Part shown: piece after piece, positions 9,007-19,278 of the stretch
Layout: every line of letters begins with the position of its first letter
How positions within the stretch are numbered: the first letter of the stretch is position 1
Assembly: GCA_044507695.1 (NCBI GenBank)
Contig: JBIQJD010000006.1
Coordinates: forward strand, 62,001-126,000
From: JBIQJD01 sp044507695
Lineage (GTDB): Bacteria; Bacteroidota; Ignavibacteria; Ignavibacteriales; Ignavibacteriaceae
DNA length: 64,000 nt
Reading direction: 5' to 3'
Made by a program: the position numbers and the translations under genes
Notes under the pieces: generated by a model
What the model saw: the letters and a program-made list of their open reading frames with translations, nothing else
The model's database searches: none
Told to the model about the DNA's origin: nothing

Positions 9007-10107
9007 TTGGACGAAAAACAGATAGGGAACGGCCGGCAGGATGATAACACAGTTATACAGGGCCAGCAAAAAACAGATGGTGATTCCGGTGGAAAGAAGC
9101 CGTACAGAAAACCATATTATAACAGAAGAAGAAAATATTACCAAAAACAGAGTGAGCAGGGAAGCCAGCGGGAAAAAAGTTCGTTTAAAAAATTATCAAT
9201 TGTAGTTCCTCTCTTTAATGAAGAAGAATCATTAAATCCTCTTGCCAACGAAATTAAGAAAACCTTAAAACAGCAAAATCTAAGTTATGAAGTTATTTTT
9301 GTTGATGATGGAAGCACCGACAATTCGTTAAACGTGATTAAAGAAATTAGCAGGCAGGATAGAAGATTTAAATTTGTAAGCTTCAGGAAAAATTACGGCA
9401 AGTCTGCTGCACTTCAGGTTGGATTCAGACATGCTGAAGGTGATGTTGTAATTACAATGGATGCAGATCTCCAGGATGATCCGAATGAAATTCCAAATCT
9501 GCTGGCAAAACTTGATGAAGGATTTGATCTTGTATCAGGCTGGAAGAAAAAACGATTCGATCCATTCATAAAAAAACAATCATCTAAATTTTTCAATTTT
9601 GTTACACGCGTTTTAAGTGGAATTAAACTTCATGATTTTAACTGCGGATTAAAAGCTTACAGAAAAGAAGTTACTGATAATTTAAAAGTTTACGGAGAAC
9701 TCCACAGATATCTTCCCGTTTTGGCGGATTGGCAAGGTTACAGAGTTTCTGAAATTCCTGTAAAACATCATGCACGCCGCTACGGCACAACCAAGTTCGG
9801 CATTTCCAGATTTTTCAAAGGATTTATTGATCTTGTTACAGTTATTTTTGCAACAAGATACATTAAACGCCCGATGCATTTTTTTGGTTTTTTCGGTGCT
9901 CTTTCATTTCTGGTTGGTCTTGTTGTAAATGGTTATTTAACATATTTGTGGATAAGCGGGCAGCCGTTAAGCAACAGGCCAATGCTGTTCCTCGGTATGC
10001 TGCTGATTATTGTTGGTGTTCAGCTTTTCTCTATTGGGTTACTCGGAGAAATGCTTGTTCATAATTTTATGGATGAAAAAGAATACAATATAAAAGAAAA
10101 AAGCTGA
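9007..10107 (+). CDS. Family 2 glycosyltransferase with C-terminal membrane helices (DPM/GtrB-like)
   Basis: The protein has 366 residues. A polar, basic, low-complexity N-terminus (about 1-60) precedes a GT2 catalytic domain starting at LSIVVPLFNEEES, with VDDGSTDNS and the metal-binding MDADLQDDP. Two hydrophobic helices near 285-350 anchor it to the membrane. Such enzymes transfer a sugar from a nucleotide sugar to polyprenyl phosphate for extracellular glycan building. The start must be TTG at 9007, because no in-frame ATG exists before the catalytic domain and the nearby ATG at 8993 is out of frame. A TTG-N20-TAATTTTC promoter-like pair lies at 8946-8976. It opens the glycan locus. Confidence 0.85.
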   Translation: MDEKQIGNGRQDDNTVIQGQQKTDGDSGGKKPYRKPYYNRRRKYYQKQSEQGSQREKSSFKKLSIVVPLFNEEESLNPLANEIKKTLKQQNLSYEVIFVDDGSTDNSLNVIKEISRQDRRFKFVSFRKNYGKSAALQVGFRHAEGDVVITMDADLQDDPNEIPNLLAKLDEGFDLVSGWKKKRFDPFIKKQSSKFFNFVTRVLSGIKLHDFNCGLKAYRKEVTDNLKVYGELHRYLPVLADWQGYRVSEIPVKHHARRYGTTKFGISRFFKGFIDLVTVIFATRYIKRPMHFFGFFGALSFLVGLVVNGYLTYLWISGQPLSNRPMLFLGMLLIIVGVQLFSIGLLGEMLVHNFMDEKEYNIKEKS

Positions 10108-10215
10108 GACCGGGAAGGAGAGATTAAAATTTCAATAATAATTTTTCAACTATGAATACTCTCCAAGTAATGTTTTTCCAATTACCATCACCTTTGAAAT
10201 TTTTCCAAATTTAAA

Positions 10216-11046
10216 ATGTTATACGATCCCGTTAAAGATATTTTTGCCGCTGCAATAAAGAAATTTCCTTTTTTAAGAATTCTCTTTTATAAAATTTTAG
10301 ATATCATGTTTCTGCGTTCATGGTATGTAAGAAGAGAACTGAGAAAACTTAGAAGCGTATTTGGCAAAAACGAAATAAAAATTTATGATGCAGGAACCGG
10401 CTACGGACAATACGCATACTATATGAATAAAAATCTGCAGCCAAATAAAATTTATGCCGTTGATGTTAAAGAAAACTGGATAAACGATTGCAGGGAGTTT
10501 TTCTCATCAAAAAATTTACAAAACATTGAATTTGCGGTTGAAGATCTCACCGAAATAAATCATGATAATAAATTTGATTTAATTGTCTGCGTTGATGTGA
10601 TGGAACATATTCATGAGGATGTTTTGGTTTTTAAGAATTTTTACAGAGCTCTTAAACCAGGCGGTTACTTACTGATTAACACTCCTTCAATTTACGGCGG
10701 GAGCGATGTGCATGGTGAAAATGAAGAAAGCTTTATTGGCGAACATGCACGTGATGGTTATTCAAAAGAAGAATTGGAAAGTAAACTTCACCCGGCAGGA
10801 TTTATTACTTACAGATCAAGATACACTTATGGATTTTGGGGAGATAAAGCATGGCGGCTGGGCATAAAATATCCTATGCTGATGTTAAACAAATCAAAAT
10901 TATTTTTTATACTGCTTCCATTCTATTACGTTGTAACACTTCCTTTCACACTTATTATGATGTTCGCAGATTATCAAATGATTAACCCGGTTGGATCCGG
11001 AATAAATTTCATTGCTAAAAAAGAATTAAATAAAAAAATTGATTGA
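10216..11046 (+). CDS. Class I SAM-dependent methyltransferase with hydrophobic C-terminus
   Basis: A 276-residue protein. The SAM-binding motif I is IYDAGTGYGQYAYYM at about 55-69, an acidic residue ends the second strand (YAVDVKEN), and FDLIVCVDVMEHI plus LKPGGYLLINTPS are motifs typical of class I (Methyltransf_11/23) enzymes. A hydrophobic stretch near 233-255 may associate it with the membrane. The substrate is unknown; its place between a polyprenyl-phosphate glycosyltransferase and a flippase suggests a glycan or lipid-linked sugar. Confidence 0.8.
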   Translation: MLYDPVKDIFAAAIKKFPFLRILFYKILDIMFLRSWYVRRELRKLRSVFGKNEIKIYDAGTGYGQYAYYMNKNLQPNKIYAVDVKENWINDCREFFSSKNLQNIEFAVEDLTEINHDNKFDLIVCVDVMEHIHEDVLVFKNFYRALKPGGYLLINTPSIYGGSDVHGENEESFIGEHARDGYSKEELESKLHPAGFITYRSRYTYGFWGDKAWRLGIKYPMLMLNKSKLFFILLPFYYVVTLPFTLIMMFADYQMINPVGSGINFIAKKELNKKID

Positions 11047-11084
11047 TTATATTCTGATCAATTTAAAAATTATTAGGATAAAAG

Positions 11085-13589
11085 ATGGCAAAAGTTAAAA
11101 GCGGAACAAAAACTAAAGCAGCAGCAAATCAATCCTTCTTTTCAAAATTTGATTTGAATGAAACCCTGCCACAAAGGTTTCATATACTTGCAGTTATTCT
11201 TGTTATTATAATTTTATTCCTCATTTTTCTTAATCCGCTTTTTTTCGGCAATAAGACTTTCCAATCCGGTGATATTATTGCAAGCACAAGCATGGAATCT
11301 TATGTAACCAAGGATAGAGAAGGATTTTCATTGTGGAATCCTTACATCTTCTGTGGAATGCCTGCGTATGCCATCAGCACCGAGCCTACATGGTTTAATT
11401 TTATTTATATGACGTATTCAACAATCCGGAATATCTACTCTGCTCCTTTTGCAATTGATTACGTTAAGTGGACTTTCTACCTGATTATTCTTGGCATAAC
11501 TTCTTTTTTATTGATGAGGTATTTAACAAAAAATACGCTTGTTAGTTTATTCACTGCAATAGCTTCATCATTCAGTACAGGCATAATTGTGTTTCTTTAT
11601 ATCGGACATGTTACAAAGCTTACATCGCTGTGCATGTTCCCGCTGATATTTTTAATGCTTCTACGTATGCAGGAAAAAATCAGGCTGATTGATTTTCTTA
11701 TCCTTACAATTGCCCTTCAATTATTTGTACAGGGCTTTCATGTGCAGATAATTTTTTACACGCTCTTTGCAGTTGGAATTTATTTCATTTATTACTTTTT
11801 AAGATCTGTAATTAAAAAACAAGCTGAACTGCGGAATAACATTTTAAAATCTGCGGGAATGTTTGCCGCCGCCGCTGCAATTGCTTTATTGATTCAGCTC
11901 GATAATATAACCCAGGTGTATGAATACACTCCATATTCCACCCGGGGTACCAAAAGTATAATTGAAGAAACAACCGGGAAAGCAGAACAAAGTGAATCAG
12001 AATATTATGATTATCATACAAACTGGTCTTTCTCTCCCGGTGAAGTTTTAACATTTATTGTTCCATCATTCTACGGCTTTGGAAATTCTGTTTACGATGG
12101 TCCGCTTACTAACGGGCAGGAAACCGAGGTAAATACTTATTTCGGGCAAATGCCTTTTGTTGATGTTGCAATGTATATGGGAGTGATTGTTTTCTTCCTT
12201 GGTTTGTTTGCAGTTTTTACAAGATGGAATGAACCGTTTGTTCAGTTCCTTACAATACTTGCAGGAGTTTCTTTATTAATTTCTTTTGGCAAAACATTTC
12301 CAATCTTATTTGATGTGCTGTTTTACAACCTGCCGTACTTTGATAAGTTCAGAGTTCCTTCAATGATACTTGTACTTGTGCAGCTCTCATTTCCTGTTCT
12401 TGCCGGTTTGGGCATTATGAAAATTATTTCACTGCGTAATGAAAAAGAGCAGCGGGGAATTAAACTTATTAAAAATGCTGCAATAGTTTTTTCTGCAGTT
12501 TTTCTTTTATCTCTTTTAGCAAGCAGCGCAATTAAAGGCTGGTTTGCAGAACGTGCAGCCGCAGGTTTACCTCAGCAGATAAATGTTTTATCAGATTATG
12601 CTGCTGAAATGTTTGTTGGTGATATGATTTTTGCATTTGTATTTCTTTCTCTTGTTTTCTGGTCTGCACATTTTTATATAAATCAAAAAATCAGCGGTGA
12701 TTCTCTTGCATTTTTTATAATCATTCTAACAATTGTAGATTTATGGAGGATTGATGCACGCGGGGCAAAATATCATGATGCACCAGAACTCGATAATCTT
12801 TTTACTGCACCGGAATATGTGAACGTTATAAAAAGCCAGCCTTCAAACGAACCGTTTAGAATTTTAAATCTGAAACAGGATCGTTCGGTTGGATCATTAA
12901 ACAACAATTCTAATTTTCATGCGCATTTTTTGATTGAGGATTTTTATGGTTATTCCGGAATTAAACCACGTACTTACCAGGATATAATTGATGTAATTGG
13001 ACCGGCTAATCCAACTCTATGGCGCATGTTGAATGTTAAATATCTCATTACTCAGCAGGCTGCACAGTTACCCGGTTTTAACTTGATTCAAAATACTGCT
13101 TCAGGGGTTGTATATGAAAACGCAGCAGCACTGCCGCGCATCTATTTTGTAAACAGAGTTGAGAAGAAGGATAATCTTGAAGTTTTAAATTTAATCAAGA
13201 ACAATGGATTTGAGCCGCGGGAAGTTGCGTTTGTGCATGATAAAGAATTAGCAGTTGATGCTCCCGATTCAACAACTTCAATTAATATTAAATCATACTT
13301 TGAAGATAAGATAACTGCACAGGTAAATGCATCCGGAAATAATTTTTTATTCTTTGGCAACACCTATGTGCCAATAGGATGGAAAGCATATATAGATAAT
13401 AATGAAGTTGAAATACATCAAACCAATCATGGTTTTATGGGCATCGTTGTTCCAAAGGGAAACCATAATGTTGAGATTGTTTATGCCCCTGAAAGTTTCT
13501 TTATCTCAAAGTATGTTGTACTTGCATTAAGTTCACTTGTGCTTGCGGGATTAGTTTTTGCATTATTCTTAAACAGGAAAAAATCTTAA
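11085..13589 (+). CDS. YfhO-like polytopic membrane protein
   Basis: The protein has 834 residues with about a dozen hydrophobic helices, one close to the N-terminus (around 32-50), a cluster to about residue 560, and a final one at about 808-828. Between the last two lies a large soluble domain (about 570-800). This layout and the motif area near PYSTRGTKS match the YfhO family, GT-C-fold proteins thought to transfer sugars from lipid carriers outside the membrane. In Bacillus the homologue acts in lipoteichoic acid glycosylation. Here it probably modifies the glycan built by the surrounding genes. Start has ATG 38 nt after the methyltransferase stop. Confidence 0.78.
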   Translation: MAKVKSGTKTKAAANQSFFSKFDLNETLPQRFHILAVILVIIILFLIFLNPLFFGNKTFQSGDIIASTSMESYVTKDREGFSLWNPYIFCGMPAYAISTEPTWFNFIYMTYSTIRNIYSAPFAIDYVKWTFYLIILGITSFLLMRYLTKNTLVSLFTAIASSFSTGIIVFLYIGHVTKLTSLCMFPLIFLMLLRMQEKIRLIDFLILTIALQLFVQGFHVQIIFYTLFAVGIYFIYYFLRSVIKKQAELRNNILKSAGMFAAAAAIALLIQLDNITQVYEYTPYSTRGTKSIIEETTGKAEQSESEYYDYHTNWSFSPGEVLTFIVPSFYGFGNSVYDGPLTNGQETEVNTYFGQMPFVDVAMYMGVIVFFLGLFAVFTRWNEPFVQFLTILAGVSLLISFGKTFPILFDVLFYNLPYFDKFRVPSMILVLVQLSFPVLAGLGIMKIISLRNEKEQRGIKLIKNAAIVFSAVFLLSLLASSAIKGWFAERAAAGLPQQINVLSDYAAEMFVGDMIFAFVFLSLVFWSAHFYINQKISGDSLAFFIIILTIVDLWRIDARGAKYHDAPELDNLFTAPEYVNVIKSQPSNEPFRILNLKQDRSVGSLNNNSNFHAHFLIEDFYGYSGIKPRTYQDIIDVIGPANPTLWRMLNVKYLITQQAAQLPGFNLIQNTASGVVYENAAALPRIYFVNRVEKKDNLEVLNLIKNNGFEPREVAFVHDKELAVDAPDSTTSINIKSYFEDKITAQVNASGNNFLFFGNTYVPIGWKAYIDNNEVEIHQTNHGFMGIVVPKGNHNVEIVYAPESFFISKYVVLALSSLVLAGLVFALFLNRKKS

Positions 13590-13618
13590 TAATTTTTTGA
13601 AATTGAATAAGAGTTGAA

Positions 13619-14962
13619 TTGCAGGAAAACGGAAAAATAGACACAAAAATTAATTTCAGTTCTGCTGCGTTCAAAAGATACCTGGCAAATACCTCATGGC
13701 TGTTTGTTGAAAAAATATTACGCATCTTAATTGGTGCGGTTGTTGTCATTTCAATTACTAACTATCTCGGCGCAAAAGATTTTGGATTGTACTCATACGC
13801 AATAAGTTACTCGGGAATCTTTTCCGTACTTGCCTCCCTCGGAATTGAAAATATTTTAACCCGTGAATTAATAAAGCAGCCGGAGAAACAGGATGCACTT
13901 CTCGGTACAGCTTTTTATTTAAGATTAACAGGTTCAATAATTTCACTTCTTATAATTATAATTTCTCTTATATCATTCAGTACCCCAATTTTTACAAGTG
14001 TTTTGATTTTAATTATTGCTGTATCAACAGTGTTCCAGGCATTTTATGTAGTTGAGTTTTTCTTTCAATCAAAGGTACTTGCAAAATATCCGGTGATAGC
14101 CAAATCCTCTTCCTTTTTTTTATCAAGTATAATTAAGCTTTTATTAATCTTTTTAAAAGCTGATTTAATTTACTTTGCAATCTTTACTACGTTTGAATTT
14201 GTTCTGCTGGCAATCGGATTGGTAATTATTTATAAAAAACAAAATTATAATATTTCTTTGTGGAGATTTGATAAAGAACTTGCCTCGGGTTTGTTAAACG
14301 ATTCCTGGCCGCTCATTTTATCCGGACTTGTAATTGCAGTTTACATGTACATTGATCAGATAATGATAACCAATATGATTGGTGAAGCAGCAAACGGTAT
14401 CTATGCAACTGCAATAAAATTATGTGAAGCATTTTATTTCATTCCGATGGTTTTAACATCCTCATTATTTCCTGCAATTGTAAATGCAAGAGAAACAAGC
14501 AGGGAATTATATTTTAGCCGCCTCCAAAAACTTTATGATCTGCTTGCATGGATAGCCATTGCAATTGCTGTTGGAGTAACAATAACTTCTGAATTTGTAA
14601 TAACACTTCTGTATAAACCTGAGTTTCTCCCAGCTGCAGATGTTTTAACAATTTACATTTGGGCGGGAGTTGCAACCTTTCTTGGAGTTGGCAGCAGCCA
14701 ATATCTTATAACAGAAAACTTCACACGCATTTCATTTTACCGTACATTTATAGGAATGGTTGCAAATATTATTTTAAATTTTTATATGATACCAGCTTAT
14801 GGAATTAATGGCGCCGCAGTTGCAACTTTGATATCGTATAGTTTGGCTACATTCTCTCTCTATTTTAACAGCAAAACGCGTGAGCAAACATTGATGATGT
14901 TTAAATCAATATTATTCATAAATCTGATTGGATTAGTAAAAGGAAAATGGCTGTCCCGTTAA
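13619..14962 (+). CDS. Wzx-like oligosaccharide flippase (MOP superfamily)
   Basis: The protein has 447 residues with 12 or so predicted membrane helices and the N-terminal NTSWLFVEKILRILIGAVVV...YLGAKDFGLYSYA pattern of polysaccharide flippases. It would move lipid-linked oligosaccharides across the inner membrane. The start is TTG at 13619, as the frame contains no early ATG. The last 16 nt overlap the next gene, indicating coupling. The C-terminus is shorter than in many relatives, so the last helices may be reduced. Confidence 0.85.
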   Translation: MQENGKIDTKINFSSAAFKRYLANTSWLFVEKILRILIGAVVVISITNYLGAKDFGLYSYAISYSGIFSVLASLGIENILTRELIKQPEKQDALLGTAFYLRLTGSIISLLIIIISLISFSTPIFTSVLILIIAVSTVFQAFYVVEFFFQSKVLAKYPVIAKSSSFFLSSIIKLLLIFLKADLIYFAIFTTFEFVLLAIGLVIIYKKQNYNISLWRFDKELASGLLNDSWPLILSGLVIAVYMYIDQIMITNMIGEAANGIYATAIKLCEAFYFIPMVLTSSLFPAIVNARETSRELYFSRLQKLYDLLAWIAIAIAVGVTITSEFVITLLYKPEFLPAADVLTIYIWAGVATFLGVGSSQYLITENFTRISFYRTFIGMVANIILNFYMIPAYGINGAAVATLISYSLATFSLYFNSKTREQTLMMFKSILFINLIGLVKGKWLSR

Positions 14963-15606
14963 ACGAACAACTGAAAATAATTTTAAAAACAATTAAAGAA
15001 CCCGGAGTACTTAAGGCTCTGCTATCATTAAGGCACAGCGGTTATCTGGTTGATATAGGATGGTTTAATTCATTCATAAATAAATCACCTGTTGATGCAG
15101 ATAACAAACCAGTGCCGTGGGTTACTTATCCATTCATTGATTTTATAACTCCACGATTAAACAAAAAATTAAAAGTATTTGAATACGGCGCAGGTAACTC
15201 AACATTATTTTATGCAAAGTATGCGGGAAAAGTTACTACAGTTGAGCATAACCAATCATGGTATCAGAAAATAAAAAATGAATTGCCTGAAAATGCAGAA
15301 ATAATTCTCTGTGAAGTTGAATCAAATGAATATGAAAAAGCTGCGGCTAATACCGATGAAACTTATGATTTAATTATAATTGATGCAGAAAAACGTATTG
15401 AATGTTTGAAAGCATCAGTTGAGCAATTAACAGAAAACGGTGTTTTAATACTTGATGATTCAGAAAGAAAGGAATATGCAGACGCTTTTTCATTTATGAG
15501 GGAAAAGGGATTTAAGAATTTGGATTTTTGGGGAATTTCACCGGGGTATTTTAATAGAAAATGTACAACTATTTTTTATAAATCCAACAACTGTCTGGGC
15601 ATCTGA
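14947..15606 (+). CDS. SAM-dependent methyltransferase
   Basis: This 219-residue protein has a Rossmann-type SAM site (KVFEYGAGNSTLFYAKYA at about 77-94, followed by VTTVEHNQSW) and the strand DLIIIDAEKRIECL. It belongs to the broad class I family often annotated as FkbM-like or unassigned methyltransferases in glycan loci. It overlaps the flippase by 16 nt and abuts the following glycosyltransferase with a 1-nt TGATG overlap. Its acceptor is unknown. Confidence 0.7.
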   Translation: MAVPLNEQLKIILKTIKEPGVLKALLSLRHSGYLVDIGWFNSFINKSPVDADNKPVPWVTYPFIDFITPRLNKKLKVFEYGAGNSTLFYAKYAGKVTTVEHNQSWYQKIKNELPENAEIILCEVESNEYEKAAANTDETYDLIIIDAEKRIECLKASVEQLTENGVLILDDSERKEYADAFSFMREKGFKNLDFWGISPGYFNRKCTTIFYKSNNCLGI

Positions 15607-16811
15607 TGCGCATTGCAATTGTTACTGTTGTATATAAGGAAACCATCCGGCAAGTATACTCATCAGATCCTTCATTGCAAGACAAATCTTATTCTGTACA
15701 GAAAAAAACAGTTGATTCACAAATCTCCACATGGACATCAGGCTGGGAAAATGCGTTTATAAAAAAAGGGTGGGAAGTTTTTTCCATTCCAATTAATGTT
15801 ATTCAAATGCAGCGCAGATGGGCTGAAGAAAATAATATAGACTCTTCTGAAATACATAATATTGCATTTAAGCAAATTCAGAATTTTAAACCTGATATTT
15901 TATGGTACGATTATTTTGATCAAAGCTTGTTGAAGAAAATTAAATCTGAAGTAAAAAGTATAAAATTATTTTTAGGCTGGACGGGCAGTTCAATTGTTGA
16001 TGAACAAATTCTCTCAATGGCAGACGTTGTTTTATCCTGTGCACCTGAAGCAGTTTCATTTCTTAAAAGTAAGGGAATGAAAGCAGAGCATTTAAATCAT
16101 GCCTTTAATCCGCTTCTTATAAAAGATAAATCTACTGCTAAAGATTATCATAAATTTATCTTTATCGGGCAGATTTTCCGCGGATCAAATTTTCATAATA
16201 AAAGGGAAGAACTTCTTAAAAAGCTCGTAAAAAAATTTGATCTGGAAATTTTCTCACCAACTTATTCATATGGTATGAGAGAAATATTTCTTTCATTTAT
16301 AAAAAAAACTGGTGCCGCAATTCTATCTCCGTTAGATAAAGCCGGATTGATTAATAATCTAAAACAATCAAATAAATATTTAAAAGAAATTTTAACAGCA
16401 AAGGATAAACCATTTTCGCCTTTCAATCCTGAATTAAAAAAAAATATGCGCGCTCCGGTTTTTGGTTCTAAGATGATGGAATTAATAGCAGGTTCACAGC
16501 TTGTACTTAATATTCATGCAGATTCCTCTCCTGAGTTTGCTTCAAATATGAGATTGTTTGAAACAACCGGAGCCGGCACTTGCCTGTTAACGGATTGGAA
16601 AAAAAATCTGCACATTTTATTTGAAGAAAATAAAGAAGTAATTGCTTATCATTCTGATGAAGAATGTATTGAAAAAGCGGAATGGCTTATTGAAAATCCC
16701 GAATATTGTAAAACGATTGGTAAAGCAGGGCAGCAAAAAACACTTTCTGCTCATACTTTTGATAATAGAATAGAAGAACTTATGGAAATCATTAATAGAT
16801 ATTTAAAATGA
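15606..16811 (+). CDS. CgeB-like glycosyltransferase
   Basis: This 401-residue protein has the two-domain GT-B outline. The C-terminal part contains KMMELIAGSQLVLNIHAD, FETTGAGTCLLTDW and an acidic EECIEKAEWLIENPE region, the pattern of the CgeB/Glyco_trans_1_2 family of spore-coat and capsule glycosyltransferases. The donor is probably a nucleotide sugar; the acceptor is unknown. Genes on both sides overlap it by 1 and 4 nt, so it is translated as part of the glycan operon. Confidence 0.78.
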   Translation: MRIAIVTVVYKETIRQVYSSDPSLQDKSYSVQKKTVDSQISTWTSGWENAFIKKGWEVFSIPINVIQMQRRWAEENNIDSSEIHNIAFKQIQNFKPDILWYDYFDQSLLKKIKSEVKSIKLFLGWTGSSIVDEQILSMADVVLSCAPEAVSFLKSKGMKAEHLNHAFNPLLIKDKSTAKDYHKFIFIGQIFRGSNFHNKREELLKKLVKKFDLEIFSPTYSYGMREIFLSFIKKTGAAILSPLDKAGLINNLKQSNKYLKEILTAKDKPFSPFNPELKKNMRAPVFGSKMMELIAGSQLVLNIHADSSPEFASNMRLFETTGAGTCLLTDWKKNLHILFEENKEVIAYHSDEECIEKAEWLIENPEYCKTIGKAGQQKTLSAHTFDNRIEELMEIINRYLK

Positions 16812-17479
16812 TCAAAAAAATCTTTAATAGGTTTTTTAATAAAGTAAACTGGCATAATCTCAGAAGCACAACTCCCGTTTCCCGTGTGTTTGGCTTAGAC
16901 CGCGGAATACCGATTGACAGATATTATATTGAAAAATTTCTTGAACAAAATAAGCATTTGATAACCGGAATAGTTCTTGAAATAGCTGAAAGCACTTATA
17001 GTAGAAAATTCGGCAGTAATGTTTCATCATTTGAAATTTTACATGTTGATAGTGCTAATAAAAATGCAACGATTATTGGTGATCTTACACAGCATGATAT
17101 TTTACCGGCTGATAAAATAGATTGTTTTATCTGCACACAAACTTTAAATTTTATTTATGATTTCAAAGAAGCCGTATATGGAATTCATAAATTATTAAAA
17201 CCTGGCGGCACTGCGTTAATTACTCTTGCCGGCGTTTGCCAGATATCTCGATATGATATGAATCGCTGGGGTGATTACTGGAGATTCACAACATTATCAA
17301 CGCAAAAAATGTTTGCCGAAGTTTTTGGTGAAAAAAATATTGAAGTAGATTACCACGGAAATGTACTTGCTGCCGTAAGTCTTCTTGAAGGATTAGCATC
17401 TCATGAACTTACGCCTGATGAATTAAATTTTAAAGATGCAGATTATCAGGTATTAATAACTGTGTTGGCAAAAAAATAG
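16808..17479 (+). CDS. Methyltransferase-domain protein of glycan loci
   Basis: The protein has 223 residues. The core has VLEIAESTYSRKFG at the position of SAM motif I, DCFICTQTLNFIYD and LLKPGGTALITLAGV as later motifs, then SRYDMNRWGDYWRFT, a block common in methyltransferases sitting beside glycosyltransferases. Motif I lacks the classical glycine-rich GxGxG, so SAM binding may be altered or lost. It begins inside the previous stop (ATGA overlap) and touches the next start. Confidence 0.65.
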   Translation: MIKKIFNRFFNKVNWHNLRSTTPVSRVFGLDRGIPIDRYYIEKFLEQNKHLITGIVLEIAESTYSRKFGSNVSSFEILHVDSANKNATIIGDLTQHDILPADKIDCFICTQTLNFIYDFKEAVYGIHKLLKPGGTALITLAGVCQISRYDMNRWGDYWRFTTLSTQKMFAEVFGEKNIEVDYHGNVLAAVSLLEGLASHELTPDELNFKDADYQVLITVLAKK

Positions 17480-18286
17480 ATGATAAAAACTATTGTTAAG
17501 AAAATAGATGAACTAATTGAACAGGTTAAAAATCCCAACTACAGGGAATTTCTCAGACTTTTATATAAGTACAGAAATATTGAACGAAATAAACCTGTTG
17601 AAATAAAGTTTTTAAACTACAAGATTACGGCTGCAGATGTACTTTCGTTTATATACCAGTTTAAAGAAATATTTGTAAATGAAGCGTATAAATTTAGATC
17701 GGATTCTGCTTCACCATTTATTTTTGATTGCGGAGCAAATATTGGTATAAGCTGTTTGTACTTTAAAAAAATTTTCCCATCTGCGCGAATTATAGCATTT
17801 GAAGCTGATCCGCAGATTGCTGCCGTTCTTGAAAAAAATTTAACAGACAACAATATTCACGATATTAAAATAATTAATAAAGCTGTGTGGATTAACAATG
17901 AAGGTGTTGAGTTCAATTCTGATGGACGGGATGGTGGTTCAATTTTTGGGCAAGGAAATAAATTCAAGATCGATTCAGTTAATTTAAAGGAATATATTTC
18001 TGCAGAAGAACAAATTGATTTTTTAAAAATGGATATTGAAGGAGCAGAAGTTGATGTACTCAACGATTGTGCTGAAATTCTTTACAAGGTAAAAATGGTT
18101 TTTGTTGAGTATCATGGCTGGAAAAAATCAGAACACAAACTTGATGAGCTTTTAAATGTACTAAGAAAAAATAAGTTTAAATATTATATCGAACCTGTGA
18201 ATAAGCTTGAATCACCGCTGGAACGCACGGAACAGATATTAAATCTTGATCTTCAGTTAAATATTTTTGCAATTAACTATCGCTGA
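17480..18286 (+). CDS. FkbM-family methyltransferase
   Basis: A 268-residue protein with the FkbM signature: FIFDCGANIGISCLYFKKIFP for SAM binding, IIAFEADPQ for the acidic loop, and FLKMDIEGAEVDVL near 193-206. FkbM enzymes O-methylate sugars or polyketides; in a glycan operon a sugar hydroxyl is likely. It starts directly at the previous stop and ends in a 1-nt overlap with the deacetylase gene. Confidence 0.85.
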   Translation: MIKTIVKKIDELIEQVKNPNYREFLRLLYKYRNIERNKPVEIKFLNYKITAADVLSFIYQFKEIFVNEAYKFRSDSASPFIFDCGANIGISCLYFKKIFPSARIIAFEADPQIAAVLEKNLTDNNIHDIKIINKAVWINNEGVEFNSDGRDGGSIFGQGNKFKIDSVNLKEYISAEEQIDFLKMDIEGAEVDVLNDCAEILYKVKMVFVEYHGWKKSEHKLDELLNVLRKNKFKYYIEPVNKLESPLERTEQILNLDLQLNIFAINYR

Positions 18287-19275
18287 TGAATTTTAAACCA
18301 TTTCTCTATGAATCAATTAACCGCCCGCTGAGGTTCATCTCAAATATAATTGATACCCCCGCAGTAATTTTGATTTATCACCGCGTAATAGAACTTGAAC
18401 ATGATCCACAGTTTCTTTCAGTAAAACCCGAAAATTTCTACAACCAGATAAAGCACTTAAGAGAGAGTTATAATCTTGTCAGCATAGATGAGTTTTCTTT
18501 CCTTATTAATACAAAAAAGAAAATTCCTGAAAAGACACTTATTCTCACGTTTGATGATGGTTACTTTGATAATTATTTAAATGCAGTTCCTATTCTGGAA
18601 CAACTTAATTCGCAGGCATTGTTTTACATCTGCACGGAATTGATAGATACTAAAAAAGAAATCTGGTGGGATGAACTTGAGCGCATTTTTTTATTAAATC
18701 AAAAGCTACCCGGATATTTAAAATTAAAAATCTCTGATAGAGAATATTTTTTTAAAACATCAATAGAAGCAGAAATAAACGGCACATATTTAAAACTTCA
18801 TCCCTTAATAAAATATCTTTCTAAAGATGAGAGAAATGAAGTGATGAAAGCGCTTTTAAAATGGGCCGGTTTGGAGGAAGAAGGGAGAGAATCACACAGG
18901 TTTATGAGTTCTGCTGAAGTTATACAAATGAGCAAATCTCCTTCTGCTGTTATTGGTGCACATACTCATACTCATACTCCGTTGAGTATTTTATCTTATG
19001 ATGAACAGAGATCTGAAATTCTAAAATCAAAAATGATTCTTGAAAATATTACGGGAAAAATCATCAAACATTTCTCCTATCCATTTGGATTAAAAAAAGA
19101 TTTTAATGCGGATACAATTAGAATTTGTGATGAAATGAATTTTGATTTTGTATGCGCCAATTATTATTCACAGGTTCATCAATGGACAAACAAATATTCA
19201 CTTCCACGCATCCTAATAAGAGATTGGAAATTAGATTACTTTAAAAAACAAATGAAATTTTTTTTCAGGTATTAA
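18286..19275 (+). CDS. NodB-like polysaccharide deacetylase
   Basis: The protein has 329 residues. The catalytic block LILTFDDGYFDNY (about 85-97) carries the acidic pair that serves as base and metal ligand, and IGAHTHTHTPLS carries the histidine metal ligands. This is the CE4 fold, which removes N-acetyl groups from amino sugars. A large middle insertion (about 115-210) separates the motifs, common in capsule-associated members. No clear signal peptide is seen, so the acceptor may be a cytoplasmic lipid-linked sugar. Confidence 0.85.
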   Translation: MNFKPFLYESINRPLRFISNIIDTPAVILIYHRVIELEHDPQFLSVKPENFYNQIKHLRESYNLVSIDEFSFLINTKKKIPEKTLILTFDDGYFDNYLNAVPILEQLNSQALFYICTELIDTKKEIWWDELERIFLLNQKLPGYLKLKISDREYFFKTSIEAEINGTYLKLHPLIKYLSKDERNEVMKALLKWAGLEEEGRESHRFMSSAEVIQMSKSPSAVIGAHTHTHTPLSILSYDEQRSEILKSKMILENITGKIIKHFSYPFGLKKDFNADTIRICDEMNFDFVCANYYSQVHQWTNKYSLPRILIRDWKLDYFKKQMKFFFRY

Positions 19276-19278
19276 ACA

